Shown one piece after another: positions 12,161 through 23,584 of a stretch of 64,000 nucleotides of DNA; positions within the stretch are counted from its first letter, which is position 1, and each line of letters begins with the position of its first letter. A program made the translations under genes and the position numbers. A model generated the notes under the pieces. That model worked only from the letters and a program-made list of their open reading frames with translations. It did no database searches and was not told the DNA's origin. The stretch is from Corythucha ciliata (lineage: Eukaryota > Arthropoda > Insecta > Hemiptera > Tingidae): the NCBI GenBank assembly GCA_038030265.1, contig CM075941.1, forward strand, positions 38,254,164 through 38,318,163, in the 5' to 3' direction.

Positions 12161-12329
12161 AAAAAAAAAAAAAAAAAAAACAATCAAAGCTCCAAAAATA
12201 ACGATGGCCTCGAAATCAGTTGAATATATTTTCGTTTCCTCTACGTTTTCTTTCCTCAACGCAAACAGCGCCAATTGACGGAAAAGCTTTAATTTGAGGG
12301 TGAAATTGCAAAAAAAAGTACCCATTCAT

Positions 12330-12640
12330 GGTTAAAAATGAGAAAAAGTGTTAGATCACCGCTTAAATTGAGATGCAGTGTGAATTCGCGTGTAAAATTG
12401 AAACATAGCGCCATTCATACCTAAACTTATTGAGAAAACGCCAACTCGCTGTTCATGGAGGCAACATTCTGGCTAGAATTGAGAAAGAGTGCTAATTCGC
12501 GGGTATACAATTGAATAGGGAAAATGGGCTGCATGTGTGTGTGCTAATCCACGGCTAAAAGTGAGAAAAAACAGTAATTCGCGAGTATCAACAGAGTAGA
12601 GCAGCCGCTGGTTCACCGCATCAGTCTCAACCTTCGCGCG
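12330..12640 (-). repeat. Degenerate quasi-periodic array, family A (reverse sense)
   Basis: Recurring cores like TAAAATTGAGAAAA and TAATTCGCGG at roughly 30-40 bp intervals. This is the reverse complement of the array at 16130-17580. Confidence 0.65.
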
Positions 12641-14521
12641 CATTATCCTATAGATTGCCGTGTTTTAGATAACGTGGTGCTCATTATAGCCGAAAATATC
12701 TACTTAAAAAATGGTCTGAAGTACATAAATACATCACTGAAATTAAAATAGATGTGCTTCTTTCCAACGGCGTGATATGCATTTTTGTGGACTGTAAGTA
12801 CACCTAACTACACTTCTTCTTTTTTTAAAAGGCTTGGGCTGGGTAGGAAGCGAGAGTGCATTTTTCATGTCTTTTCCCTCGTAGATGTTACCCCCCTTCA
12901 GGCCTTCACTGTGTTGAATAAAACGTGAATTACTGAATTCTTCCTTTTCTGGAAATGACCAAGGGAGATAAGCATCATCATTATATTTATTCGTTATGAA
13001 CAGTTATAAAAAAAAACAACAACAACAAAAAACAGCTGCAAAGACGGTATAGAAAGAGTTACGAAGGAGGAGGTAAAAAAAAAGCGGACACGTGCTAAGA
13101 AATAGACGCCTTGGGTCGAGCTCTTCAAAATGGCTAGCAACTAAGCGTTAAGAACTATAAAGCTTGTTTAAGGAACTTGGTTCGTGTATTTGCTTTCCTA
13201 CAAGCGAATCTTTTCAAGTTTTTGAGCACGTACACGTTTTTTCTAGTCAAGACAAGTTATGAGAATGTTACTTTTAATCTTGCAGTCAAAAATTTATCGA
13301 GGGCAACTGGTTAAGCATCCGCCGCTGGTACCGGCTTCTGGAATGAACTCCATCTAAACGTGTATTCATAATTTTTATAGAGCAGTTAAATTTAACGCTG
13401 TCGTCCCAATGTGCTCGAGCGTTTTCTTCGCTGAATTACTTCGACAAATAATATGTAGCACACATCATGGCGAATGAGTGACGCTCAATGTTTATAGCCG
13501 TGAACGTCCCCTTACACCCTTTATTATTATCTGCCACGGAGGTTATTACCGTCCAAAGAATTAGTGGGCCTTATGTCTCGAAGACAAAAACCAATATCGC
13601 AGCCTCTTCTCCCCACAGTTATAGATCATCTTCTTTACGACTGCCAGAAGCTTTATTATTTAAGAGCCCTTCCTTTTTACAGTCTCGTCCAAACTGATAG
13701 TTCCCCTCGTCCAACCGCCAATCTTCAGGGGTCAGGGCATTTTACGATCTGTCTGACAAATCTTTGGTCTAATAAAGTATTAACAGGAACTGGCTGTGGG
13801 ACGAAAACGCCATCATCTTTTCCAAGGACGGAAATTGCGCGAGAAACACCTTTTTCTAACCACCCCCTTACTTTTTTTTTTGGCAATTTCCTCTCCTCTT
13901 CCTTCTGTATGCCTTCTATCTGTCACGTAGAAAAGGTGAATTCTTTATCCCTCTCCCAGTCAGGAAATCACCTTTTCGAACCCAGCGAGTTTGGCACATG
14001 CATAGATATGACGCATTTCTCACGATAGACTTTGCTTTGTTTGCTTTGAAGACGTTGCTCAAAATAGTCTCATCAAAAAAACGTCTCAAAAAGGGTGAAG
14101 CAACCGTTCTTTTTTATGCTATTCCTTATCGCTTATGTACAAATCTGGTCAATTTTAGGAAGACGCTTTTCCATTTTTCAAGAACTTTCAGCCGGGAGAC
14201 ACTTTTATTGTTATTTTAATCGCGATAACAACGTTATATTTGTAAAACCCTACTGACTCTTTACTATGCGCCGACAAATGCAAAAAGTCGCTCCCAATTG
14301 AATAAAATGAAAAAAAAAAAACTATTATTTTGTCTTTGTTTTCGTATTTAATCAGCCAAAAACATGGAACAGAAAATATGTGCCTTTATAAACCACAGAA
14401 AAATTGGCCGAGAGCGGGTTGTGAAAGACACCGAAAGAGATTTATTCATGGCGACACAAGGTTAGCAACTAGAGAACCGGCGGCGGGCGTACCCCTCTTC
14501 ACCCAGGCTCATTCGCTCCCT
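12641..14521. other. Intergenic, no gene recognised
   Basis: Several short open frames on the plus strand (13488-14219), none with a recognisable domain, signal peptide pattern or supporting splice structure. Confidence 0.35.
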
Positions 14522-14583
14522 TACTCACTCACTCACTCTCACTCACTCTCTCTCTCTCTCTCTCACTCTTTCTCTCTCTCTCT
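14522..14583 (+). repeat. (TCAC)n/(TC)n microsatellite
   Basis: About 60 bp of pure pyrimidine-rich simple repeat: CACT/TCAC units grading into TC dinucleotides. Confidence 0.95.
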
Positions 14584-15842
14584 AACTGCGACTGCAATTC
14601 ATAATATTTGGCCGCGAGCAATTTATGGGATGCAGAGTTTCGGCATTGTAGGGAGATCCAGAGGGGTTCTGGGCGGGGGGTGGGGACGGTTAATACACCC
14701 GGGGCACCATGTGTTTGTTGAAGAATACAGCGTCACTTACACGGTTGATCATAAAAATTCTTTTATTTATATGCAAAAAGTGAGTGAACCGTACAAGGTG
14801 TATTAAACTCTCCCTTTTTTTTTTGGTTCAATCTTACAAATGATGCATAAAACATGCACGGTTGAATTATTGGGAGGATGCAAGTTATTGCTAAATCTGT
14901 GAGTGACATCTGCTACAAGTGTTAAATTTTTATACTGCACAGCAGAATTGGTTTTATTTGTAGGGCGTGTGAGCATACTAATGCGAAATAACGAACCTCA
15001 ATCTGGAAACGATTAAGTCTTCACATCTTCCAAGACAATATCAAGCAATTATTTTCTTTACAAACTCCAATATATAAAAAAAGTCTTATGGATCTGAACA
15101 TTATACGATATGAAAGGTAGATTTCAGGTTATAAATCTTGGAAAAAAGACAAATCATCTTGAAAAGAAAAAAAGGAGTTTTTTATCTTTGGTCAATGGAA
15201 AAAACAGTAGGACAATAAATACTAGATGTCAGCGTAATCATTGTCAGAAGCGCGCACCCCGGTAGAGAGGGCGACTTTCTAGGGGAAAATGTTTATTTCT
15301 TATTCCCCTTTCATATTGCTCCCTATTCAAAAAAAAAAAATTCTCGAACTATTTATTGAAGTCAACACTTTCCTCGTGAGATAAAAAAAGGGTGAAGCTT
15401 TAGGGTCTTCTTGTGAGCTCAAACGAGCAAAACAACATAGAAACGGCAAGCTGAGGGGAGTGTGAATAGGCAACAACCCGCAAGACAAAGCCTGTGGTGC
15501 TGGCTGTGCGCATCCGTAATCCCCAAGTATTGGGGAATCGAATTTTTATTCCGCGTTGTATCAACGAATTCCGCTTAGATTGAGCGAGGATTACCCCTCC
15601 CCCCTTTCTACGTTTTTGGTGCATTTACGTTTGATACTCTTGCTCCGTGCACTTTTGTGTCAGACTCAAACGTTAACTTGTAACAACGCCAGTGTATTCT
15701 GAAACTGTAAGGTATGTTAGTAAAAATGGAGCAAATAATGTGTGAGAGGCGTATTCAAAGACCAATTTTTACAGCTTTCTTAGCCCTCTTCCGAACAGAT
15801 GATGTTTTTAATTGACCGTTTGTTATTAAACTAATTAAGTTA
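14584..15842. other. Intergenic, no gene recognised
   Basis: AT-rich with homopolymer runs. No motif or conserved frame identified. Confidence 0.35.
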
Positions 15843-15937
15843 ATGAAGCATGCATGAATCTGTAGGTTGAGACACGACTACAGATTTATGCATGCTTCAT
15901 CCACTAACCCTCGTAGTTTAAGCGCTTCTACTAACAA
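15843..15937. repeat. Hairpin plus 60-bp interspersed repeat (copy 1)
   Basis: Arms 15843-15865 and 15878-15900 (ATGAAGCATGCATGAATCTG and its complement) pair over 23 bp with one mismatch and a 12-nt loop. The right arm and its continuation (15878-15937, CCACTAACCCTCGTAGTTTA core) recur in inverse orientation at 37891-37950. Confidence 0.75.
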
Positions 15938-16129
15938 TTTCGAATTAAGTCAGTGGCGTAGGTAGAACTTTGTGAGGGGGGGGGGAGATCAGATTGAAAT
16001 CTCGTAAGGGTGATGGGAGGGGGTAATTTCACATTTTAGTCATCATTCCACCCAGCCAGCACACTCTTGAATCTGGACATCTTGCTGTCCTCATCATAGC
16101 CTCAATCTCTCAATTAAGGGCGATTTTTG

Positions 16130-17580
16130 GACTCTACCCGCAAATTAGCGATTTTTTGGCCGATTGTATCGTTCTTCTCAATTTCAGCCCCAGATTAGCG
16201 GTTTTGCCCCACCTGCTCCCATTAGCCATGAATTTGCGCATTTTCTCAACTTTAGCAGCAAAGTATCGTTTTTATCCCGTGAGCGATGTTTCTTAATTAT
16301 CCGCGAGTTTTGGCGACGTATTACGACGAGTTTTAGCAGTGTATTACCGATTATTTAATTTTTTTTCATCAGGGGATTAGCACTTTTCTCAGTTTCGGCT
16401 GGAAATTAACGTTTTTCTTGAGCGTTTTCCTCAATATTAGCCGCAAAATAGGGGGACTTTTCACGAATTAGGATTTTTTTGGTTCACCATACGCAATGCA
16501 TGAGCGATTTTTCTCAGTTTACTCGCGAATTAGCGGTTTCTTCACCTATTGCCACAAATTGGCGCATTTTTCCCATTTCGGCCTGAAAAGTTGCCTTCAG
16601 AATCCGCAAATTGGCGTATATTCAGTTTTTGGCGCAGTTTTTAATTGTAGCGGCGACGCGTCGTAGCGATTCAAACCTGTGAATAAGAGAATTTTCAATT
16701 TCAGTCACGAATTGGCGTTTGGCGCAATTTTAGCTGTAAATTGGCGTTTTTTTCCATTTTTAGCCGCGAATTAGCAATGTTCTCAATTTTTAGGCTTAAA
16801 ATTAACCTTTCTCTTAATTTCGACCGGGCTGATTATTTTATTTTCTAAATATTACCCACAAATTAGGGCTGATTATTTTATTTTCTAAATATTACCCGCA
16901 AATTAGCGGTTTTACCACCGCGTTAGCAATTTTATATAACTTTTATAGGTATAGATTATTGCTTCTTTTCAGTTCTAACCGTGAATTAGTGTATTTTTTA
17001 ACATTGTACTATAGCCATACATGAATTTGCCATTTTTCTGAATTTTAGCCGCAAAAATGCCTTCAGAAGGTGCGAATTTAAATAATAAATGTATTTTTTT
17101 TTTTAACAAAAAAATTTACATCTACCCATCCATTTCTTTTAAAAAATCATCATCTTTAAATTATAAATATTTTACGACCTTAATTCGAGAATTAGTGATG
17201 TCTCTCAATTTTAGCAGCGAATTTTAGCTTTTTCGAAATTTTAGCAGTGTGGTAGCGTTCCCAACCCATCCATTACCTACCGAGTTTTGTCAATTTTTGC
17301 CAAGAATTGACGTTTGACTCAATTTAAGCTGCAAATTAGCAGTTTTTTCCATTTTTAACCGAGAATTAGCACTTTTTCCCAATTTGAACTGAAAATTAAC
17401 GTTTTTCTTAATTTTAGCTGCGCTAGTTGGTGATTTTTTAATTTTTTGCCGCGAATTAGTGATTTTCGCTTTTAGGCATAAATTCAAATGAGCGTTTTTA
17501 TCCATTTAGACGTGAATTGAGCTACTCTTCACCCCGAAATTGCTCCTTTTCTCAACTTTAGCAGTAAAATGGCGTTATTA
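16130..17580 (+). repeat. Degenerate quasi-periodic array, family A (long)
   Basis: About 1.4 kb built from diverged repeats of a core close to GCGAATTAGCGATTTTTCTC + AATTTTAGCC, at irregular spacing of about 30-50 bp. AATTAGCG, TTTTCTCAATTTTAGC and GCCGCAAATTAG are each seen many times. Two nearly identical adjacent sub-units (GGCTGATTATTTTATTTTCT) near 16828 and 16867 show one more recent duplication. It reads as an ancient minisatellite. No protein-coding frame persists. Confidence 0.75.
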
Positions 17581-17590
17581 TCAGTGATGA

Positions 17591-17697
17591 GCAAGACCAG
17601 GCTGGTCTCGCAAGGCCAAGACCCAAGACCAAGACCGACTCACTACACGCAAGACCAAGACCAAAACCACTGTAGTCTTGGTCTTGCAAGACCAACA
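17591..17697. repeat. CAAGAC-rich clustered repeat with internal inversion
   Basis: About ten copies of AAGACC/CAAGAC in both senses within ~105 bp. GCAAGACCAAGA (17649-17660) is the inverse of TCTTGGTCTTGC (17676-17687), giving a 12-bp stem. It directly follows the family A array and precedes the non-LTR remnant. Confidence 0.75.
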
Positions 17698-17829
17698 ACA
17701 TCTGTTTTACCCGATTGAGACCCAAGAAAAATCGTTCCTTTGACCTTGATTCATGAAATAATTTCGTTATTCTCGCATTTTATCACCAGTCTTGCTTGTT
17801 TCTTTCCGAAATTATCTTTTTTGTAGAAA

Positions 17830-19493
17830 AGTTTGCGAACAGCATCAGCATTACACCGCTAATGCTAACGCAAACGATAAATCAGTCGTTGCTTGGTTAC
17901 GAAAGATCGGTTACGAATGCTTTCCATCTGCAACTCGAAAGCTCCACGCTTCAGCATTACCATCTCGATGAAATTTCGGGTCCACGATTGACGCACCAAG
18001 ATATTAATTCTGATGTTACCCTCGCGCAAACAATAATTAGGCAAGCAGCGAGCATCGCAACACCGCGAACAGACATGGTTCAACGCCGAAATGTACCCTG
18101 GTGGACATCTGAGCTGGACACACTGCGCAGACTGATTCGTACGGCAAAAGCACTCCTCCACCGTGCCAACTCTATGCGGTGGATGGCAGCACTGGACACC
18201 TACATTGCCATACGGATGCAGTACAGGAGCGAACTGCGACAGGGCTGGCGGCGCCTTATCACTGATGTCCTGTCCAATGACCCATGGGGGCTCCCCTACA
18301 AAATATGGAAGCGGGAGGCGAACAAAGAAATTATCGCTACATGCATTTAAGATTATGCCAACGTTGTCACAGCCTCAGCTGCTTCCAACACTCGCTACCA
18401 CTTGCAGCAGCAGGGTCCTCATCGAGACAGGTCACTGCCAGGCTCGTACCGTCCTATAAGCATAATGTCAACTGAGGCTAAAGTTTTCGAGAATCTTATC
18501 CTAACTGAACTGCACTCATTACTCGAAGCTAGGACGCACCCTTCACAGTATGGTGGCATGCCCGGGTGCAGCACATGCCCTACACCGGCTCAGGGAGGAA
18601 CTAGCGACGCCTTCACGAGATACTACTGTCGTTCTCTTCTTGAACATATCAGGAGCATTTAACGAGCTATGGCAGCCGGCTATCCTAACTGCCCTACGCG
18701 AAACGAGAATCCCATTCAACTTGTATCGCCTCCTTTGTAGCTACTTCACTGGCAGAACTGCATACTGCAATGGCGTAACCTACCCTATCACCGCAGGATG
18801 TCTCCAAGGAGCGGTCCTCGCCTCCGCCCTTTGGGCTTTTAACTTTCAGTGAACTACTGCGACGCCTCACGAACCTTAATTTCCAAACAATCGCGTATGT
18901 TGACTTGGCCATCATCATTAGAGCCTCCGATATTGATCACCTCTGTTACCGTGTCTTTAAAGCCTTGAAATGCGTAGAACAATGGTGTGATTCAACGTGT
19001 CTGCATCTCGCAATCTCCAAAACACAAATGTTCGTCGCTCGGGGCCGAATACGCACCAACCACATATTACTTCGAGACGGGAGAACTCTCCCCCTGACCA
19101 AAAAGCCAGTTTACCTTGGCGTAATCCTAGACCACCGTTTCACAGCTTTGCCACATCTCCAACTGTTACGGGAGCGAGTTCTACCGCTTCGTCATTTCCT
19201 TCGTGGACTTTCCAGCCCAGGATGGGGGGCATCTCCACGGCAAACTTCACTTCTATCGGAGAAGAGACTCGTCCATGTGGCCACCGAGAAGAGACCGCAG
19301 CCCATGTCCTCTGGAGCTGTCTAAATTACACGGATCTCCGCGTCATCTGGAATCAACCTCGATTACCACACCATTTAATTACCTCTCGAGCAGCTGTTCG
19401 GCGATTGAACGGATTTGCTAGGGGATGGTACCATCGAAGAGGTCTCGGGGCAACCATGGCCCACACTAATATCCCGCTTGCATCAACTTCCTG
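17830..19493 (+). pseudogene. Non-LTR retrotransposon (R1-like) ORF2 remnant
   Basis: 17830-18350 holds the linker between endonuclease and RT (PWWTSELDTLRRLIRTAKAL). 18425-18540 has PGSYRPISIMSTEAKVFENL, the RT fingers motif. 18550-18849 carries LREELATPSRDTTVVLFLNI followed by SGAFNELW, and GCLQGAVLASALW. The motif A aspartates are lost (LNISGAFN instead of a D-containing form), and the YADD box reads YVDL with one Asp codon missing (18895 on). RT thumb follows (VEQWCDSTCLHLAISKTQMF). The C-terminal zinc-finger tail CGHREETAAHVLWSC is at 19280-19320. RNase H or linker sequence between thumb and finger is deleted. At least five frame breaks. 19494-19830 is probably its 3' untranslated tail. 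Confidence 0.82.
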
Positions 19494-20200
19494 ATTCGGC
19501 CTTCTATGACGAGTTGGATTGATGTTGTGGGTAAATCTTCGATCCCTCTGACCCCATTGATATCCTTCTGACTCCCCGGCACATTCGTCCCAATCCCCTA
19601 CACACCTGACTGCTCCAGTTCACTGTCAACTTCCCGGTTGGTCCCTCAATGTCCGACCGGGTTGATGGTGCTGGTAAATCCCCGCAGCCAAGCGGATGCA
19701 CCCCGTACTTCATGGTACTTGTACCTGCATGGCTCCCCACCGCCACTCGGTCTCAACCGGGTCGTGCCCATTTTGGCCGGTGGGTGCGGCTGATGGGGAG
19801 TTGTAGTACGGGCTAATAGACATTGCACGTGTCGGGCCACTTCCCGATCGTACAAATAGTATGGCTAGACAATAAACTCCAAGGAGTTTCAGTCAGGCCC
19901 GAGAAGAAGACCCATGTCTGTGGTTACGGAACATCTGATTGGTTGAAATTTGAAAATAACGTTTCCGGAGGATTTAACGGGAGAGTGCTTAAAATCACTA
20001 ATATGAAGTTGCACCCCCCTCCCTGTTCTTGACAGCAAACCCATCCGAAAGAATCGAAAGTAAGTAATAAGGTGACAAGACAATGTGACAACCCCGTTTG
20101 AGTGAAACAGCGTAGAACAAGGACTTACAGTACGCTTCCTGCGATGATTTATTATATAGATTCCAGACAATTTCGTCGGTACCTACCTGAAATAAAGTGA

Positions 20201-20331
20201 TTAAAGGACCATTCACAAGCTCTATGTTTACGTTGAGTGGAATCTATGCAACCAAAAAAATGTATGTAAGCATTTTGATAGGTTGTATAGACACCACATA
20301 ACGAAACATAGAGCTTGTGAACGGGGCTTAA
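20201..20331. mobile_element. TTAA-flanked MITE, copy 1
   Basis: A TTAA at 20201-20204 and another at 20328-20331 bound a 123-bp element. Its ends form an inverted repeat around CACAAGCTCTATGTTT and CCACATAACG/CGTTGAGTGG. A second copy with the same arms and TTAA flanks is at 21826-21971. The TTAA duplication is the hallmark of piggyBac-superfamily transposition. Confidence 0.8.
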
Positions 20332-20460
20332 TTCCTGAATAAGAATAAGTGCTTATTGACTTGGGGTCAATATTAAAAAAAAACAACAACAAAACAATGT
20401 CTACGTAAGGGAAACGCCATTATAAGAAAGAAAAATACAAGATGTTACCATCATAATTAT

Positions 20461-20466
20461 TTTATT
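20461..20466 (-). promoter_or_regulatory. AATAAA poly(A) signal overlapping the stop codon
   Basis: On the minus strand the last codon and stop read AAA TAA A, so AATAAA spans the stop codon of the secreted-protein gene. If used, the 3' UTR would be only some tens of bases. Confidence 0.4.
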
Positions 20467-21157
20467 TGCTGCAGAAGTCAGTTAATGCAATAGCGTATTC
20501 AGCCACAGAAAAAAACATGGGATTCAATTTTTTGATAGTTAGACTTTTGATGAAACTCCAATCTAGCACAGTGTTCACGAGCCACTCGGTTAACGCGTTC
20601 AATATTCCCCAAGGTAAACTCAGATTTTGACCGGAAAAGTCCTCTATGCGAGCCCAGTTCATGTAAGTCGAACAAGGTAAATCCTCAGGCGTGTAGATTG
20701 TCATACTAAAGGATATTTTGTTCGACGCAACTTTAAACTTCAAAGGCCCGCGTCCAATTTCAAAGAAAAGAAATTTAGCTTTAAAGTAATCAAAACTAAT
20801 GTCAAACACTTTAATCCCTGACACGGCGCTCACGGTCATATTGATGTCGGTGTTGGACGAGCCGGTGAAAGCGGATCCGAGTCGAGTCAAAGTGCTCGCA
20901 TTTTTAAACGTTCCTCCTTGGCCTTCAACGGTTAGTTTCAACCATAGCGGGAGGCTGATCTCGGTGTAAAAGTCTGGGATGTGGTAGTCGTCGTAGCCTT
21001 CAGATGTGATCACGGTGCACAGTTGAGCCAAGATGAAATCAAAAAGGACGTCCATGGATGTTTCTGTTGGTGTAACGGTAGCCTCGAATGTCGATCCATG
21101 GTTACCAACTGCAGTCAAACACAGTATTACTGTGGATAATAGAACAGGCGTCTGCAT
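20462..21157 (-). CDS. Secreted TULIP-type lipid-binding protein (group 7 allergen/JHBP-like), putative
   Basis: An uninterrupted 231-codon frame, the longest intact one in the window apart from retroelement pieces. Residues 1-22 (MQTPVLLSTVILCLTAVGNH) form a typical cleavable signal peptide, which supports this start. The mature part alternates hydrophobic and polar residues with few charges clustered. It has several N-glycosylation sequons (NAS, NMT, NLS) and three cysteines downstream of the signal. Length, signal peptide and the late amphipathic stretch (LPWGILNALTEWLVNTVLDW) resemble arthropod extracellular lipid-binding proteins of the TULIP fold (group 7 mite allergen and juvenile-hormone-binding/takeout families). 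I could not match a diagnostic motif, so the family is an inference. It appears single-exon; a duplicated TATA-like motif lies upstream. Confidence 0.55.
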   Translation of the reverse strand: MQTPVLLSTVILCLTAVGNHGSTFEATVTPTETSMDVLFDFILAQLCTVITSEGYDDYHIPDFYTEISLPLWLKLTVEGQGGTFKNASTLTRLGSAFTGSSNTDINMTVSAVSGIKVFDISFDYFKAKFLFFEIGRGPLKFKVASNKISFSMTIYTPEDLPCSTYMNWARIEDFSGQNLSLPWGILNALTEWLVNTVLDWSFIKSLTIKKLNPMFFSVAEYAIALTDFCSK

Positions 21158-21210
21158 TGTGACTAAATTGGAGGCGAGAACTGTCCAAACTCTGTTTTAG
21201 TTTCCTCTTC

Positions 21211-21246
21211 TGCAGCTTTTATTTACCAATGCAGCTTTTATTTACC
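21211..21246 (-). promoter_or_regulatory. Duplicated TATA-like promoter element
   Basis: GGTAAATAAAAGCTGCA occurs twice in tandem with a 2-bp spacer (21211-21227 and 21230-21246 on the plus strand). AAATAAAAG is a reasonable TATA variant. An Inr-like ACAGTT lies roughly 35 bp downstream of the proximal copy (near 21184), and the ATG is at 21157. Confidence 0.45.
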
Positions 21247-21825
21247 GTCAAAGCTCGGTCAAATATCTCGTTTACACTTTTAGCGATAACAGGAATTTCA
21301 TTGTCTTCTAATGTGTGTTTCCTTCTCTCATAAGCCTGTGACAATCGCGCTGTTTAACGCTAACCGTGGTCTCACTGATGAATGAGATAAAGCATTCTAT
21401 TTAGCAATAATTGATAACATTCGTTGAGCAAAGGTAACGTAACTGCCGCATATTAATACGTATCAACATTCTTGTTTTTCCTACAGTTATCAACATTACT
21501 TATCAATGATCTTACCGGAGCAGAATACTAGAGCCAATTGAATTTATTTTCGTAATTTATGATCCATATACCTGTCAAATACTCTCCACTTTGATATTTC
21601 AGTATTAAAATAAGCTTTTGTTTATGTCATTTCACTCAATTAAGCCCGATTCACTCTAATCAGGGACGTGACAGTGCATTTGTGCTGAGACAGTGATTTG
21701 TCAGAAAGCTGGATCACTGAATTACTGTCACGTACCGGTCTAGTATGAATTGGTGTAGATCCTTCAGGTTAGCGCTTGCACTCGATTTTGCATCTGTCAA
21801 TCCCTAAAATCATGGATTTCGCTCA

Positions 21826-21971
21826 TTAAGGTCCGCTTACAAGCTCGTTCTACGTTCTCGTTGTGTGGTGTCTAAGCAACCTACCGAAATGCTTCATTTT
21901 TCTAGGGAATATATTTGCTTGGTTGCATAGACTCCACACAACGCAAACATAGAGCTTGTACGGGCCTTTAA
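21826..21971. mobile_element. TTAA-flanked MITE, copy 2
   Basis: TTAA at 21826-21829 and 21968-21971. Terminal inverted arms carry ACAAGCTC and GTTGTGTGG...CCACACAACG and match copy 1 at 20201-20331. The two copies bracket the secreted-protein gene. Confidence 0.8.
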
Positions 21972-22640
21972 AACCCTAAATCACATTTGACCCTCCCAAA
22001 CACCAAAATCACAATTTTGAATCTTTTAAAATAGAGGTACCAAAATCGTACATTTGACCCTTTCAAACTCAGAAATTGCGTATATTGAGCTGTCTGAATC
22101 CCCAAAATCACATATTTGGCTCATTAAAACCCAACGTCATATGTTTGGTTCTTTCATACCCGAAAGTCGTATATTTGTTTACGTAATTTTAAACACCAAA
22201 ATCGCATATTTTCCCCTCGCTCCCTCTAAAATAAAATTGTGCTCTTTCCAACTCCAAAATAATATTATTTGGTTCTTTCGAACTCAAAAATCGAGCAGGT
22301 GGCTCTTTCAAACCTCAAGAACTTCGGAGGGGCACGATTTCAAAGGGAGGGGGTGCTTCTGCTGATGCTGTGTATTCTTAATTGCACTGTGATTTCGCTG
22401 ATTTGGCAATTTCTCAGTGGCACGAAATCGTCAATTTGGCTCTTTCTTTCTCAATTTCGTGTATTTTATTGTTTTAAACGCTAAAATCGCGACTTTCGCT
22501 CTATTAGCACTTAAAATCGTACATTTGGCTTTTAAATACCCCGAAATCGCCTATGAGGCTCTCCCCCCCCCCAATTTCCATGTTTATCTATTTCGAACCC
22601 TTCGTACGTCACACATTAGGCTCTTTTGAACCGTGAAATC
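21960..22640 (+). repeat. Degenerate quasi-periodic array, family B
   Basis: A core like CCAAAATCGCATATTTGGCT + CTTTCAAAC recurs about every 30 bp (for example near 22071, 22105, 22133, 22164 and 22198). Related arrays lie at 53930-54790, 55340-55515 and 57690-57790. Confidence 0.7.
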
Positions 22641-23154
22641 ATGTGTTCACAATCATTCCACAATCTACTCAAAGAATTTTACTAAATAAAAAAAAAAAAA
22701 AAAACGCAGGGAAAAAGCGCGTCGGTGTCTTTTTTTCTCGGTGGTGGTGGTAGTGAGACGGCTCTCGAGTCCACGCAGCAATGTCGTGAAAGGTCCATAA
22801 AATTCTATGAATTTTTACTTTATGAGTCTGACGCCGACGAGCGCGTCACCGTCTTTTTTCTCCTACAGTGGGCCTTATGTGAATAGTTCCGAGTCCGGTG
22901 GGCTAAACAGTGAGTTACAGCGCTTTATCGTCTTTTTTGGCGTCGAGTAGTTTATTTAGGCCGACGGAAATTAAGATTTCTAGACGAAGGTTCCTGTTTA
23001 TAGGTGGACTAGAGGATTTCTGGGGCCGGGCAATAGCCAGTTATGGTACACAGATTGGTAGGCTAAAACCGGTCAGTCGTCAGTGCCGGCCTTAGCCATT
23101 TGGTGCTTTCAGGCGAATCCTTCACTAGCACCCACATGAAGCCACCGTTCGGAA
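22641..23154. other. No gene; diffuse repeats
   Basis: An A-tract near 22687-22704, then three diverged occurrences of a GCGC...CGTCTTTTTT motif near 22717, 22840 and 22919. No coding motif seen. Confidence 0.35.
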
Positions 23155-23400
23155 GAAGCCGCAATTTGGCGTTTTCTCCATTTCAACCGCAAATTAGGTT
23201 TATTTCTATACTTCAGCACTTCTTCTCAATTTCATCTGTGAATTAGCTATTTGTCTCCATTTAGGCCGTGAACAAGCGATTTGCGCCCCTCTTAGCCGTG
23301 AATTTGCGATTTTTCTCCATTGCAGCCGCGAGTTAGTGATATTTATCAATTTTTGCCGTAAATTAGCGCTTTTTCCTAATTGGCCACGAAGTAGCTAAGT
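23155..23400 (+). repeat. Family A array, forward sense
   Basis: AATTAGC, TTTCTCCATTT and AGCCGTGAA cores in the same sense as 16130-17580. Orientation reverses just downstream. Confidence 0.65.
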
Positions 23401-23584
23401 TTTTTTCTGATACGCTGATCCCCATTTTTTTTAGATCTTTAAGCGGATAAAGATGAAAAGGCGTAATAATATACTGTTCTTGGGGCAAGTACGTTGGCGA
23501 AAAAGCGTTCATTCGCAGTAAATCTCGATGATCCTTCCAGGCCAAAATTGAGAAGATTCGCTGATTCGTGGTGTATAGATATGC

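Noticed and set aside
13564..14028. 154-codon plus-strand frame
   Set aside because: Low-complexity composition, no domain, no signal or splice support; length is not exceptional for this much sequence.
14330..14806. 158-codon frame
   Set aside because: Runs through the TC microsatellite, producing a Ser/Leu run; spurious.
16130..17580. CRISPR-like array (repeat plus variable spacer)
   Set aside because: Repeats are highly diverged and irregularly spaced, the sequence is clearly animal, and no cas-type gene is present.
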